The position numbers and the translations under genes are program-made. 41,896 nucleotides of DNA from Rhodococcus sp. ARC_M6 (GTDB taxonomy: Bacteria > Actinomycetota > Actinomycetes > Mycobacteriales > Mycobacteriaceae), in assembly GCF_022810305.1 (NCBI RefSeq), contig NZ_JALGQH010000041.1, positions 1 through 41,896 on the forward strand, in the 5' to 3' direction. Each line of letters starts with the position of its first letter. Within the stretch, counting starts at the first letter, position 1. Below are positions 8,801 through 18,019 of the stretch, in pieces. The notes under the pieces are model-generated. The model had not been told where the DNA came from and did not search any database. It was given only the letters and a program-made list of their open reading frames with translations.

Positions 8801-9307
8801 TCACGGCTGATGATTGTCGTCTATCGCCACCTTTTCGGTGAGAAGTCGGGCAGTGATATCGAAAGTTTCGACGGCCTCGACCAAAGCGCCGAGCATCTCC
8901 GGGAGAAGGTCGATGCCGCAACGTTCGATATCGTCCTCGACCTCTGCGCCCTGACTTTTACTCATCCCCATAGTCAAGAGGTCCGTGCCGTGCACAACCG
9001 CCACCGACGCCGCATAGTCCGCGGTGGACGTGGCTGTGTCGTAGGCGCTCGGCTGAAAATTCATCAGGTCGATCACTGCGGCTCCGGTGCCTTGATAGAA
9101 ACCGTCGGCGAGTTTCACCGAGTCCGCACCGTCGACCACCTGAACCGGGTCCGTGGGGTGACCGTGGTCGACCACGACGGTCAGGTGCTTGATTGATTTG
9201 ACGGGAAGAGCGCTGAGGTGGATATCGATGTCCGGGGATTTCGCCGATGCGTTGTATGTCGCGGCCCACCGTTGAACACACGGGCCGGTGTCCGATTGCA
9301 GACACAT
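8801..9307 (-). CDS. Hypothetical protein, probably the frameshifted body of a longer gene
   Basis: A 168-residue acidic protein with coding-like composition: VKSIKHLTVVVDHGHPTDP, then GADSVKLADGFYQGTG, YAASVAVVHGTDLLTMGMS and LPEMLGALVEAVETFDITA. The family is not recognised. The ATG at 9307 has no ribosome binding site. In another frame immediately upstream, MTIVKPRTVALEKRTISAA (from 9366) leads straight into MCLQSDTGPCVQRW of this frame, so the true start may be 9366 with a single frameshift near 9308. It may therefore be a pseudogene or carry a sequencing error. Confidence 0.5.
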   Translation of the reverse strand: MCLQSDTGPCVQRWAATYNASAKSPDIDIHLSALPVKSIKHLTVVVDHGHPTDPVQVVDGADSVKLADGFYQGTGAAVIDLMNFQPSAYDTATSTADYAASVAVVHGTDLLTMGMSKSQGAEVEDDIERCGIDLLPEMLGALVEAVETFDITARLLTEKVAIDDNHQP

Positions 9308-9366
9308 ATCGCGGCTGAGATGGTGCGTTTCTCGAGTGCAACGGTGCGGGGTTTCACGATGGTCAT

Positions 9367-9786
9367 CAGCCCCGGCTCGGAATCCTCATGAAGAGGATTG
9401 AAGGTTCCGTGCAGACGTGTTCGTGGCCGAGACAAATCGACTGACTACTTTTGCCCAGAGCCGCGTCGGCATCACCGCCGATATAGCCGCCTGCTGACGC
9501 AACGGGGTTTCCCCGTATTCCGAGTGGACGGACACCGATCTTCATGACGACGAAAAAAATTCGCCGGCGGCAGTGATCTCGGCACAACCATGCGGTAGCG
9601 CATCAGGCGAGTGCTCGACCCTGGGCGATCGAGACGCGCGCCCGCAGGCCGCAGTCGACCACACATTCTCGTCGGCACATGACCGATCACGGTGAACGCA
9701 CCGCTGCCGGCCGACGACCTGTGCCACCAGAGACATGGCCACAACCTGTGCATGCCAACAGGTTTTTGGGTTAGTAAGTTCTCGGG
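9367..9786. other. Stretch with coding-like scraps only
   Basis: The minus strand contains MKIGVRPLGIRGNPVASAGG (from 9545), followed by IGGDADAALGKSSQS, which looks like part of a real protein but has no assignable family and no intact frame of useful length. The rest is shadow sequence. Confidence 0.35.
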
Positions 9787-10857
9787 TCAGCGTCGCAGGA
9801 CACCTCGAAGCCAGTCAATGGAGCGGGAGAGTTTCGTGCCGTCATGCGACTGAGGTGACTGGTCGATCACGGCCGAATGTTCACGAGTTTCCTTGCGGGC
9901 GAGATAAGCGCTCCGGCGGCGCTGGTAGTCGGCATCGAGATCCGCGCGTAATTCGGCGCGTAGATCCGCGAGCGGCGCGGTCGCTCCCAGCAATCCGAAA
10001 AACGTCGGAAGGGTAAACGTACGCATGACGCCATGTCTGGTCCAGTAGATCCCGACTCGTTCGATGTGGTGCTCGTCGTCGAAGTCGAGCAGGGTGTAGC
10101 CCGCCAACTGATAGACGTCGGACTTGCTGATGGTCGTCGCAGCGTGCGCGGATTTGAAATCGAGGAGCAGGCCGTCAACGAGAAGGTCCGCGTCGGCGCC
10201 ACCGATAAGCACCGATCCAGCGAAACTCATCCCGGCGTCTGCTCGGGTTGCGTTGGCGTGCAATGGACCGAGGCTCATATTTGCGATGCTCACCTGGTCG
10301 TGGATCTGGTCGATGACGAACCAGGGGACTTGGGCGCAGGCTTGATCGAAGGTGACGATGCTCCCGGCGTCGAGCAGTGCTGTCTTGTCGATGACGAACG
10401 GGTAGTTGCGGTAGAGCTGATCGAGTTGGCCTGCGACGACACACAGTCGAATCAGGTCGTTCTCGAGCGATTCGGGAAGTTCGATCCGATCGGCGGCGAA
10501 CGGAGCTGCATCTGCGAGAACGACGGCCGTCGCCGTGGCCAGATCGACGAGCAGCGAGGATGATTCGGGATAACTTCTCGAAAGGTCGGCGTACCCGCGC
10601 CGCGCCGACGGCGGGACGAGATCTGTGGTGGTGAACGCGAGCCGCAGCCGGAAGTCGATCGCCGTGCCGATCAGACCCCAGTCCGGTCTGGATCCGGTGT
10701 GGCTGGACTTGGTTTTCACCGCTGCCCGGTGAACGCCGTCATGGACCGCGGTGACTGCGCTGGAATTGGGGATCGAACGTTGTGCGAAGCGCATAAACGG
10801 CGAGTCGGCCGATTCGATCTGGGAGGTCAAGGACACCGGCGAACCGTAGCCGATCAC
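9787..10857 (-). CDS. PD-(D/E)XK nuclease of the RecB/Cas4 type
   Basis: A 356-residue protein from a GTG at 10857; an ATG at 10794 (MRFAQRSIPNSS) is the alternative, and neither has a clear ribosome binding site. The nuclease core lies at residues 219-275. It has GGADADLLVDG with a metal-binding Asp, LLDFKSA (D233-F-K235) and Q250-L-A-G-Y254, the Q-x3-Y motif of RecB, AddB and Cas4 nucleases, followed by DFDDEHHIERVGIYWTRHG. A helical N-terminal half (residues 60-190) has no recognised domain. The C-terminus is charged. A broken XRE regulator lies upstream on the same strand. The setting suggests a mobile defence or DNA-processing gene. The nuclease fold is an inference from motifs; the substrate is unknown. 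Confidence 0.75.
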   Translation of the reverse strand: MIGYGSPVSLTSQIESADSPFMRFAQRSIPNSSAVTAVHDGVHRAAVKTKSSHTGSRPDWGLIGTAIDFRLRLAFTTTDLVPPSARRGYADLSRSYPESSSLLVDLATATAVVLADAAPFAADRIELPESLENDLIRLCVVAGQLDQLYRNYPFVIDKTALLDAGSIVTFDQACAQVPWFVIDQIHDQVSIANMSLGPLHANATRADAGMSFAGSVLIGGADADLLVDGLLLDFKSAHAATTISKSDVYQLAGYTLLDFDDEHHIERVGIYWTRHGVMRTFTLPTFFGLLGATAPLADLRAELRADLDADYQRRRSAYLARKETREHSAVIDQSPQSHDGTKLSRSIDWLRGVLRR

Positions 10858-10964
10858 GAAAACGGCAGGGCTGCGAGCGGTCCTCCTACCTGGTTGATAG
10901 GAACGAAATTCGCGCCCTCACACGAGCACAGTTCCCTGCCACGACATAGGGAAACCCGGGTACG

Positions 10965-11270
10965 TCAGTTCTGTTCGTGTTCGTCGAGCAATGAACCAGC
11001 AGAAACTCCGAGTACTTCGGCGATGTCGAACAACCACTCGTAGAGCAAACCCCGCCGACCATGCTCGACATGGATTAGCACATTTCGTGTGACTCCCGAT
11101 TCGAGCGCGAGCACCTCCTGCGTCAAGCCCTTGCTCGATCCGCAGTCTGCGGATACGGGATCCCACTTGCACTCGGTATTCATCCCAGCGGCGCGCACGC
11201 GCGGGATCTGTCTGCAATGCATAACAGCCAGTGGTAGCGACTACGCAACTCATTCGACGCCCATTCCTGT
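10965..11270 (-). pseudogene. Frameshifted XRE-family transcriptional regulator
   Basis: Two frames together spell a typical short XRE regulator: WDEYRVQVGSRIRRLRIEQG, then a one-base insertion near 11133 (CAAGGGC), then LTQEVLALESGVTRNVLIH, VEHGRRGLLYEWLFDIAEV and LGVSAGSLLDEHEQN. The recognition helix (SGVTRNVLIHVE) is intact. It lies about 107 bases upstream of the nuclease gene on the same strand and may once have controlled it. A second, more decayed copy is at 8288-8440. A sequencing error in the G run could also explain the break. Confidence 0.65.
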
Positions 11271-11990
11271 GGGATACCGCGGAGGTGCCGGCGCAACGTC
11301 GGCGAGGGTGCGACGAAAACGCTCCGATCTCGTCCGCAGATCGCACCTGCGGTAAGCAAGTCGGGGGTGGCCGCCAGAAGCAATAGGTTCTCGCCTCCAC
11401 CTCGAATATTTGTACGTCACTGCGCGGTAAATACTTCACCGGCGGAGAACCATCCGGCAGAATATCGGCCACGAACTTGCACGGAGCTTCACTCGATGCA
11501 TCAACGCCACCAGCATCCCCGACCGCACGGCAAACATGGTGTGTTCCTGCTTCGACGGCTCCACGGTCGCGATCACCAGATCCCCGGCATCGCACCAACG
11601 CATCGCCAACGATTAACCGGGTGTCCGCAACTCCGCCACAGACCAGGAGCAACCGCCTGAGAATTCACAGACAAATTTCGCACACAATCATGACGGGTGG
11701 GTAGGCGGACGTCGCCGGAAGCCAGCGATGATCGGTGCGGGAAATTTTCGAGCTCCGCAGCGAGTGGGATGAGGCACGATGCACTCCGCAAGGTCGTCTC
11801 GTGCGCTGCCGACCCTGGCGATGAAACTCGGGCACGTGCGTTTCAGCATGCTGGTGCGCTGGTAGCTTTTGCCATCTCACAGTCGTCCATCCCGCATACC
11901 GGTAATGCGGCATCCTCACGATGTCGCTCCCAGATTCTTTGTTCGACCTCGGTCGGATCCCTCCGGTTGGCCGGTGATATGGCCCTCGTC

Positions 11991-12035
11991 ATGGCGAGGG
12001 CCATGGCGAGGGCCATGGCGAGGGCCATGGCGATG
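11991..12035 (+). repeat. 12-bp tandem repeat ATGGCGAGGGCC
   Basis: Three perfect copies of ATGGCGAGGGCC (11991-12002, 12003-12014, 12015-12026) are followed by a partial fourth. The preceding 12 bases (ATGGCCCTCGTC) are a degenerate unit. The unit is a multiple of three, but no gene runs through it. It looks like a simple slippage repeat. Confidence 0.85.
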
Positions 12036-12155
12036 ATGTGCCCTCCTGGAGGGGTTAAAATCCCGAAAATATTGAATGTTTAGCCAGTTCAGAGCACTCC
12101 ATTGGATTCTAAGTCGATGCGCTAGCTTGCACACAGGACTCGTGCTTTGGCGGTA

Positions 12156-12179
12156 GTCATGGCAGTGGTCATGGCAGTG
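12156..12179 (+). repeat. 12-bp tandem repeat GTCATGGCAGTG
   Basis: Two perfect copies of GTCATGGCAGTG stand side by side 120 bases from the ATGGCGAGGGCC tract. They share the ATGGC core and the 12-bp length with it, so the two tracts may have one origin. Confidence 0.75.
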
Positions 12180-12371
12180 GCAACAACCGGGTTATGGCGG
12201 GGTTATGACGGGCATATATCCGATCAGTATCAGCCACATTGCCAAGCCGATCGAGCTGACCGACACCAAAAAAGTGCGCTTGCACGCGCACGAATTGCCA
12301 TTCGATTCTCGGCAGTCCACATTTCGGGGCTGTGACGCCGACGAGGTGACTGCGTCCTTTTTCAGATCGGA

Positions 12372-12572
12372 TGCATCGACCTCAGCACCGACATCGAAGC
12401 CCGTCGGCAGCAGTTGCAAACGTTGGTCAATACTTCCGAATCATTATCCGAGCGCACTTATGAGCACTGCGCAGCGACCGGTGTCGACGTGCAGCCCAGG
12501 ACTACGCGGTACCGGGCCGTCATCCTCTGCAATGCCTGCTAAGCCGAGCATCCCGACCACACCACTAATTAA
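12372..12572 (+). pseudogene. Decayed copy of the zinc-ribbon-like protein at 7568-8164
   Basis: The frame reads IDLSTDIEARRQQLQTLVN, then SESLSERTYEHCAATGVDVQ, PRTTRYRAVILCNAC, a TAA stop, and AEHPDHTTN. It aligns end to end with the last 65 residues of the 7568-8164 protein (IDNKELCQQMRTLVD, then CEECGATSSDVQLRTGRY, ETLCDAC, AHPGHTT). The first Cys pair is damaged (CEEC has become YEHC) and an in-frame stop follows CNAC. The N-terminal two thirds are gone. Confidence 0.75.
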
Positions 12573-14380
12573 TATCTAGAATGCATTAAATTATTGGAAG
12601 AATATTCCAGATGCCCCGGATTCGACGGCGCCGAACTCGGGAACCCCACGTCTCCCGATATTTCATCTACCGGATCGTGTCCGAAGTCGACCCGATCGCC
12701 GCCCACAAAAATCCTCGGCCCCGCACGCAGCACCCGCGCCACAAAGATCCACCCTTCCTGCTCACTTTTGTGTGCGGCGGTCATAGCCGCACACATTCCC
12801 CCATTGCTTTCGGCAGCCGAGCAAAAATCAGGACTGCGCACGACATCGCGTCCCTTGTCTTTACTTTTCGATTTTTCGGGCTTTGTGTTTTCGCCGGGTT
12901 CACCGGATGCGTGACGGGAGCACAGTCGCATTCGGAACGCTTGACCGCGCAATGATTCGGTGATGTCGATGTGCCGCCGACAGAGGGTGCGCGCACACGA
13001 ATCGTCCGTTGGAACCTCCCCCGCCCATTTTTCCCTCGTTCTGCACGCGAGCGCCATCCTCGCTTGGGTATACCGGCACGGCGACGCTGCACATCGGTCA
13101 CTACGAGTCGTCGGACTCTCGGAAGCCGGCCTTCCGGATTAATGTCCCGACGGCCGGTCCGGCACTGATGTCGGCTACGGCCCGCAGAGTGGAAGGGGAC
13201 CGTTCACAGTGCGCGCACTGGTCCTCGGCCTTCCGCCGCGCCGGCAAAACGAACCACCTTCCCATTCCTCTTCCATCTCCGAAAGAGTGTGGTGCCCGAT
13301 GCGACAAGCCGACGAAAAATTCTTCGCACAATAGATTCTCGGGGAAGGTAAATAACTCCGTTCGGGTAGTGCTGAGCCGTCGTGTCGGGCTCTGACGCGC
13401 CCGACATGGTTGAAGATCCCGGCCGTCCGGCAACTGATAGTGTCGACCTCGTACTCCCCGGCATCGCGCCCCTCTTGGTCCTAACCATGGCGCCGTCGGG
13501 GTTTTCTTTTTGGCAAGAAGAAGGCGCCGTTCCCTCATCGGCGACAGCGGCTTCGAAAACCCGGGCTCAGCCGGGAATACCTGCCTAAGACGAGCGCTCC
13601 GCGAGTGACCATCACCTCCACTCGAAATTCGGCTGCACCAAAAAACGTGCACTCGTCACGTGGTCACGTGGTTTTCAGTCGGCAGTCTGTCGGCCCAGGC
13701 TCAGCAGGCAATGGGAATGGGAAACGAACTTCTTCACCGGAACCCTTTTTTACCGAATTCGGAACGAGATTTTCTCGGCACCAACGTCCGGAGCGCCGTT
13801 CATCGTGTGCGGGCCCACTCCCCGACTGATTAACGGTCCCGTTCAAGTCCAACTGAAAAAAACTCAGATACCGACGAAGTCCTACCGACAATCCCGCGCA
13901 TCATGAATTACGCGCACCTTCAACTGTTCCATCCCTGCCCATCCGAGCGGAGTCATCACCATCGGTACACGAAATTCGGGTGCGAACGCGAGGAAAATGA
14001 TCGTCCGCCGGTCCGGAAACGTCGCGCTCCACCGCAGAAGGACGTCCTCACAGGCCAACGGGTCTCACCGGTGCCAGTGGGCGGGTTTCGAAGTCGCGGC
14101 CGGTATGCAACGTCTCTGCCGATTAGTTTCCCCTCCCACCGCGGATCCGCCGCTGACTGTGTGGAGGTCAAGTCTCACCCCGGCCGTCGGCGTCACCGAA
14201 AAAATCCGATGGCAGTCGCGATGATCCCGCAGCTATGCCGATGGGCCCGCCCGCCGACAGTCAGTCCGGAGTCGGGGGCCCATCCCCCGATCTCTTCGAC
14301 CTGTCCCGTCCCTGTGTGGCCATTACGATTATCGCTCCCACCAGGCAGCGTGACTATGTCAATCCCATTCAGGTCCAGTA
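12573..14380. other. 1.8-kb stretch with no supportable gene
   Basis: Frames of up to about 180 codons exist on both strands, but their translations are arginine-, serine- and proline-rich with no motif and no ribosome binding site. The least implausible are minus-strand pieces EGWIFVARVLRAGPRIFVGG (about 12750-12690) and LLDLNGIDIVTLPGGSDN (about 14380-14330), which could be gene scraps. A GC-rich segment near 13490-13520 runs into a T-rich tract, as a terminator might. Confidence 0.4.
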
Positions 14381-14414
14381 GGGCGGCTTGATCCGAACCC
14401 ACCTTGCGTATGGA

Positions 14415-15221
14415 TCAGGCGGATTGCTGAGCTCGGGTATGAGCAAGTCGGTAGGAGTCGGTGCCGGTTTCGATGATGTTGCCGCCGAACGTGAGCCGGT
14501 CCACGATCGCCGCGCAAAGCCGGGGGTCGGTGAACGTTTTGGTCCATCCGGAGAAGGATTCGTTGGAAGCGATGGCGACGGAATTCTTTTCTTCCCGTTC
14601 GGTCAACACCTGAAAGAGCAGCTCAGCACCTCGCTTGTCGAGTTCCATGTAACCGAGTTCGTCGAGCAAAAGGAGATCTACTCTCCCGTAACGGGCGATG
14701 GTTTTAGCGAGTTGTTTCTCATCCGCGGCTTCGACGAGCTCGTTCACCAACCTGGTGGCGAGGACGTATTTGACGCGGTAGCCAGCTTCGGCGGCCGCGG
14801 CTCCGAGCCCGATGAGGAGATGCGATTTCCCGGTCCCGGAGTCCCCGATCAAACACAACGGTTGGCCTTTGCGGATCCAGTCGCCGGTGGCGAGGGTGCC
14901 GATGGTGGCGGGATTGATATTGGGGTTGGCATCGAAATCGAAGTCGGCCAACCACTTTTCGCGAGGAAACCCCGCTCCCTTGATCCGCCGCACCACACTC
15001 CTGCGGTCGCGGTCGTCGCATTCGGAAAGCAGAAGCTCCGCAAGAAATCCGTAGTACGACAGCTGGTCCTTGCGGGCTGCTGCGGCGGCGTCCTCGACGA
15101 CGGCACGAATAGTAGGCAGCCGTAGCCGGCGGCACGCTTGATCGACCGCAGCGGTGGCGGCTTCTTCGGTCAAACCTCGACGGCGCAACGTGGTGGAAAC
15201 CGTGACGGGTGGACGAACCAT
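14415..15221 (-). CDS. istB: IS21 helper ATPase IstB
   Basis: An AAA+ ATPase of about 268 residues from the ATG at 15221 (MVRPPVTVS), preceded by GAAGG at a good distance. A GTG at 15239, overlapping the istA stop, is the alternative start. Walker A is GDSGTGKSHLL, Walker B is LLLLDELGYM, and the DRLTFGGNIIETGT segment near the C-terminus is typical of IstB/DnaC-like ATPases. In IS21 transposition it binds target DNA and activates the IstA transposase. Length and motifs are normal, so it is probably functional. Confidence 0.95.
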   Translation of the reverse strand: MVRPPVTVSTTLRRRGLTEEAATAAVDQACRRLRLPTIRAVVEDAAAAARKDQLSYYGFLAELLLSECDDRDRRSVVRRIKGAGFPREKWLADFDFDANPNINPATIGTLATGDWIRKGQPLCLIGDSGTGKSHLLIGLGAAAAEAGYRVKYVLATRLVNELVEAADEKQLAKTIARYGRVDLLLLDELGYMELDKRGAELLFQVLTEREEKNSVAIASNESFSGWTKTFTDPRLCAAIVDRLTFGGNIIETGTDSYRLAHTRAQQSA

Positions 15222-15235
15222 TCTCGGACCTTCTT

Positions 15236-16912
15236 TCACTCGGCTCGGGCGGCGGACTGGGCAGGATTGCGGCGTTCGGGCAGGCGCAAGAGTCGGTCGT
15301 AGTGATCGACCGTCGGCGCGGGCCGAGAATCGGCCGGCAGACCAGCGATGACCGCTGCCGGATCGGCGAGACGGCGTTGGGTCAAACTGACAACGCGTTG
15401 CTCACTTCCGGTGCGGCGAGCAACGAGATGACGGCTTGAACCGGGCCCACCCGCATCGACCTCTGATGATGCGTGTCGGCGGGCTTCGACTGCGACGACA
15501 TCGGCGGTGACCGCGCCCACGGTCAGAGCTGCTTCGATGCCCGCGATCACGTCATCTGCGCCGATCGTTCGGTGCAGGAGTAGGACATCGATGAGTTGGC
15601 GGGTTCCGCCGGCGTCACCGTCGGTTTTGCGGGCCGCCGCCCAGAACGCGTCATTAGCTGCGGTGAATGTTCCGTTCCTGCGGGCTGCGGCCAACGCACT
15701 CGCCCCGGGCAGGGCACCGGGTTTGGTGCGCAGTACTTCTAGGTAGTGGTCGAGATCGAGGCTCTGGCCGCCGCGGGCGACGACCCGCCCGTGGCGGGCG
15801 ATCACCGTTCGTCCGTCGAAGACCACCAGTTCCGATGCCCGCAACGAGACTCGCACTTTCCTGCCGATGAAACGTGCGGGGACAGAGTATTTCGCCATCC
15901 GCACCGTGATCAACGCTGACCGATCGACCCGCGGTTCCAGCGACAATCCGGGATCGAACCCCTCGACTGGAACTGGGCGCAGAAGTGGCGCTTCGGCGGC
16001 GAAATCCTGCCCGACAGTGCGGATCCGGTCATTGATGCGGCGGCCGTTGTCGGCGGTGTCCCAGCCGCGGATCTTCTCGTTGAACTCATCGAGCGAGTCG
16101 ACAACAGGCATCGGGGACAACCGATTTCGGCGGAACCGGCCCACCTCGCCCTCCACACCGCCCTTCTCGTGCGCCCCGGAGACACCAGGTTGGCAGTAGA
16201 ACGGATCAAACTCGAAATGCGAATGGAACAACACCCACCGCGGGTTCTCCACCCGAGCACGAGATTGCCCGTAGATCACTTTCTGCACCGCGCTGCTGAG
16301 GTTGTCGTAGCGGATGTGACGGGTCGGGACACCGCCGATCTCGTCGAACGCGGCGATATGGCCTTCGAGGAACGCTTCCTGCCCTTGCGTCGAATACACG
16401 CGGTGCACAGCTTTCCCCGAATGCGAGAGGCGGAAGGCGAACATGTGGCATTTGGTTTTCACCCCGGCCAATATCACCCACACTTCACCGAAATCGACTT
16501 CCGCTTCGGCGCCGGGTGCGTGTTCCTGCGGGACGAACACTTCGATGCGGCGTCCGGCTTCGACGTCGATCTGTGCTCGCCGAACCCGCACGTAGTCACG
16601 CACCGTTGAATACGAAAGGTGCTGCGCTCCATGTTCGTCGGCCAGCCTGGCGAGGATCCGTCGGGCCGTGTGACGTTGTTTTCGTGGTGCCTCGATATCG
16701 GCGGTGAGCATGGCGTCGATCGCGGCTTTGAACGGATCGAGTTTCGGTGAACAGCGCACCGGAACTTTTCTCGGTGGCGGCGCCGCCTGCGCCAACGCCA
16801 TCCGCACCGTTGCCCGGCCGACCTGGTGGCGGCGGGCCAACTGCCGGATCGAATATCCCTCGACCCGGGCATCACGTCGAATACGAGCGAACAACTCCAC
16901 ACGAGTCTCCAT
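15236..16912 (-). CDS. istA: IS21 transposase IstA
   Basis: A DDE transposase of about 558 residues. The ATG at 16912 is taken as start; the GTG at 16915 directly before it is equally close to the GGAGGG ribosome binding site. The N-terminal HTH is YSIRQLARRHQVGRATVRM. The rve catalytic core shows AEVDFGEVWVILAGVK (first Asp), RHIRYDNLSSAV (second Asp) and HEKGGVEGEVGRFRR (Glu). The C-terminal Mu-type segment includes RSALITVRMAKYSVPARF. The gene ends at 15236, just before istB, in the usual istAB order, and appears intact. Confidence 0.95.
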   Translation of the reverse strand: METRVELFARIRRDARVEGYSIRQLARRHQVGRATVRMALAQAAPPPRKVPVRCSPKLDPFKAAIDAMLTADIEAPRKQRHTARRILARLADEHGAQHLSYSTVRDYVRVRRAQIDVEAGRRIEVFVPQEHAPGAEAEVDFGEVWVILAGVKTKCHMFAFRLSHSGKAVHRVYSTQGQEAFLEGHIAAFDEIGGVPTRHIRYDNLSSAVQKVIYGQSRARVENPRWVLFHSHFEFDPFYCQPGVSGAHEKGGVEGEVGRFRRNRLSPMPVVDSLDEFNEKIRGWDTADNGRRINDRIRTVGQDFAAEAPLLRPVPVEGFDPGLSLEPRVDRSALITVRMAKYSVPARFIGRKVRVSLRASELVVFDGRTVIARHGRVVARGGQSLDLDHYLEVLRTKPGALPGASALAAARRNGTFTAANDAFWAAARKTDGDAGGTRQLIDVLLLHRTIGADDVIAGIEAALTVGAVTADVVAVEARRHASSEVDAGGPGSSRHLVARRTGSEQRVVSLTQRRLADPAAVIAGLPADSRPAPTVDHYDRLLRLPERRNPAQSAARAE

Positions 16913-16989
16913 CACTGCCCTCCAGCCGTTGCTGGCATCCGAAAAAAGCCAGATGCCACAACACTGAGGTGGGCTCAGCTCAAACCGTC

Positions 16990-17064
16990 ACTACCGGTCC
17001 GGCGAGTCGCAGATGGACCTGAGTCTGGCCGTCACGGTGGTCTCGACTCAAGCTGTCATAAACA
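16990..17064 (-). pseudogene. Fragment of a second fic gene, next to the IS21 end
   Basis: The minus strand reads VYDSLSRDHRDGQ. Its first 28 bases (17037-17064) are identical, in inverted orientation, to 19948-19975, which encodes VYDSLSRDHSDWQ inside the fic pseudogene at 19883-20610. Similarity fades over the next 35 bases. The upstream DNA is unrelated. IS21 or a rearrangement has evidently cut this copy off. Confidence 0.6.
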
Positions 17065-17450
17065 CAGCGTGATGCTCATAGTGCAACCACCCGATGTTTT
17101 TCGTGGGCGGGCCAGGAGCGCTGCGGCAGGTCAGCACCGACATGACCCTGGCCCTGGCGGCATATCCGGGTTCATCGCTGTCCCACGATGAGATTGGCGC
17201 CTCCGGCGGTGTAGTCACCGTGCTGCGCACCATATTTCGTTATGTCGACTGCGCGACGGGGTCTGCACGCGATCGGTGACGATGTTGTGGAAGATCATCG
17301 CGAAGGACGGCGCCGGGCCACGGCAGAGATCAGGACGTCACGATCGGCTTCAGGAACGAAAGTAAGCGTCCAACCGAAACAGTGGCGACCCTTGAGACAC
17401 GTCCGTCGCCGATCCCGCCGAAAGTATGGCCGTACCCTTCCGTTGATACG
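17065..17450. other. Gap without a recognisable gene
   Basis: About 390 bases. A minus-strand frame (from 17233, MVRSTVTTPPEAPISSWD, then DEPGYAARARVM) has fair coding composition but no recognised family, and it runs into the fic fragment in another frame. Nothing else is visible. Confidence 0.35.
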
Positions 17451-17993
17451 TCAGGAGTAGACGCCGTGTGTCGCGAGATCGGTCAACGGAATTTCGTCGA
17501 GTTGGATTCGGCGCACCATCTCATCCCCACCTGATGGATAGGTGCCGGGCATGTCGCGGGGAAGTACATCGACTCTGGCACCGAGAAGATCGGTCAATGC
17601 ATCTGCAAGATCGGTCATCGCGATCGCCTGGTCGAAGAATGAACCCGGCAGGTTGACCGATAGATCGATGTCACTGTCCTGGTCTGCTTCGCCCCGTGCC
17701 ACCGAGCCGAACAGCGCGATGTCGGTGGCCTCGTGTCGGGCTGCGATCGCAGCAATTTCGTCGCGGTGCGTAATAAGCAGTTGCCGCAAGCGGGTGCTGT
17801 GGCTCGGATCAGGAGGTGCTGTCAATCGTCTCTGAAGTTTCTGGGCGCGCGAGGCTTTCTGATCGGCGCGGATACGCCGCATTTTTTCGGCGTCTACCGC
17901 AAGGGCGCGCCGTTCCTCTTCCCCATTGAGTCGCTGCGACTCAATGGGTTGGTGGCGTTCACTGTGACCCATCGATCCATATTCCCTCATCAT
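17451..17993 (-). CDS. MNT-type minimal nucleotidyltransferase
   Basis: A 180-residue protein. The C-terminal 110 residues form a minimal nucleotidyltransferase: LRQLLITHRDEIAAIAARH, then IALFGSVARGEADQDSDID, with the G-S-x(n)-D-x-D signature that binds nucleotide and magnesium, followed by LTDLLGARVDVLPRDMPG. These proteins are often the antitoxin-side AMP-transferase of HEPN/MNT modules. No HEPN partner is seen next to it. The N-terminal 70 residues are charged and may not be translated; the start at 17993 has no ribosome binding site and an internal ATG (MRRIRADQK) is possible. It stops just before the CRISPR array, on the opposite strand. Confidence 0.75.
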   Translation of the reverse strand: MMREYGSMGHSERHQPIESQRLNGEEERRALAVDAEKMRRIRADQKASRAQKLQRRLTAPPDPSHSTRLRQLLITHRDEIAAIAARHEATDIALFGSVARGEADQDSDIDLSVNLPGSFFDQAIAMTDLADALTDLLGARVDVLPRDMPGTYPSGGDEMVRRIQLDEIPLTDLATHGVYS

Positions 17994-18019
17994 GCGCTAA
18001 AATGTGCAGGTCACAGAGT

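Larger units (their letters stand above)
11271..12371. other. Decayed stretch with 12-bp tandem repeats
   Basis: About 1.1 kb without an intact gene. The minus strand keeps scraps such as LPDGSPPVKYLPRSDVQIF (about 11460-11400) and LTAGAICGRD (about 11350). Two short 12-bp tandem repeat tracts (11991-12035 and 12156-12179) are listed separately. Confidence 0.4.
14384..16986 (-). mobile_element. IS21-family insertion sequence with istA-istB
   Basis: The istA and istB genes lie on the minus strand. Outside them a 20-base imperfect inverted repeat can be seen: GGCTTGATCCGAACCCACCT at 14384-14403 and, on the minus strand, GGTTTGAGCTGAGCCCACCT at 16986-16967 (16 of 20 identical). IS21 elements often have several internal end repeats, so the true ends may lie somewhat further out; TCAGGTCCA also occurs outside both. 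Confidence 0.75.

Noticed and set aside
12569..13652. Long minus-strand frames (162 and 183 codons)
   Set aside because: Arg/Ser/Pro-rich composition, no ribosome binding site, no motif, and overlapping plus-strand frames of the same character.
17037..17064. The 28-bp inverted repeat as the IS21 terminal repeat
   Set aside because: The copy at 19948 lies inside fic coding sequence with no IS21 nearby, and a better inner inverted repeat (14384-14403 / 16967-16986) was found.
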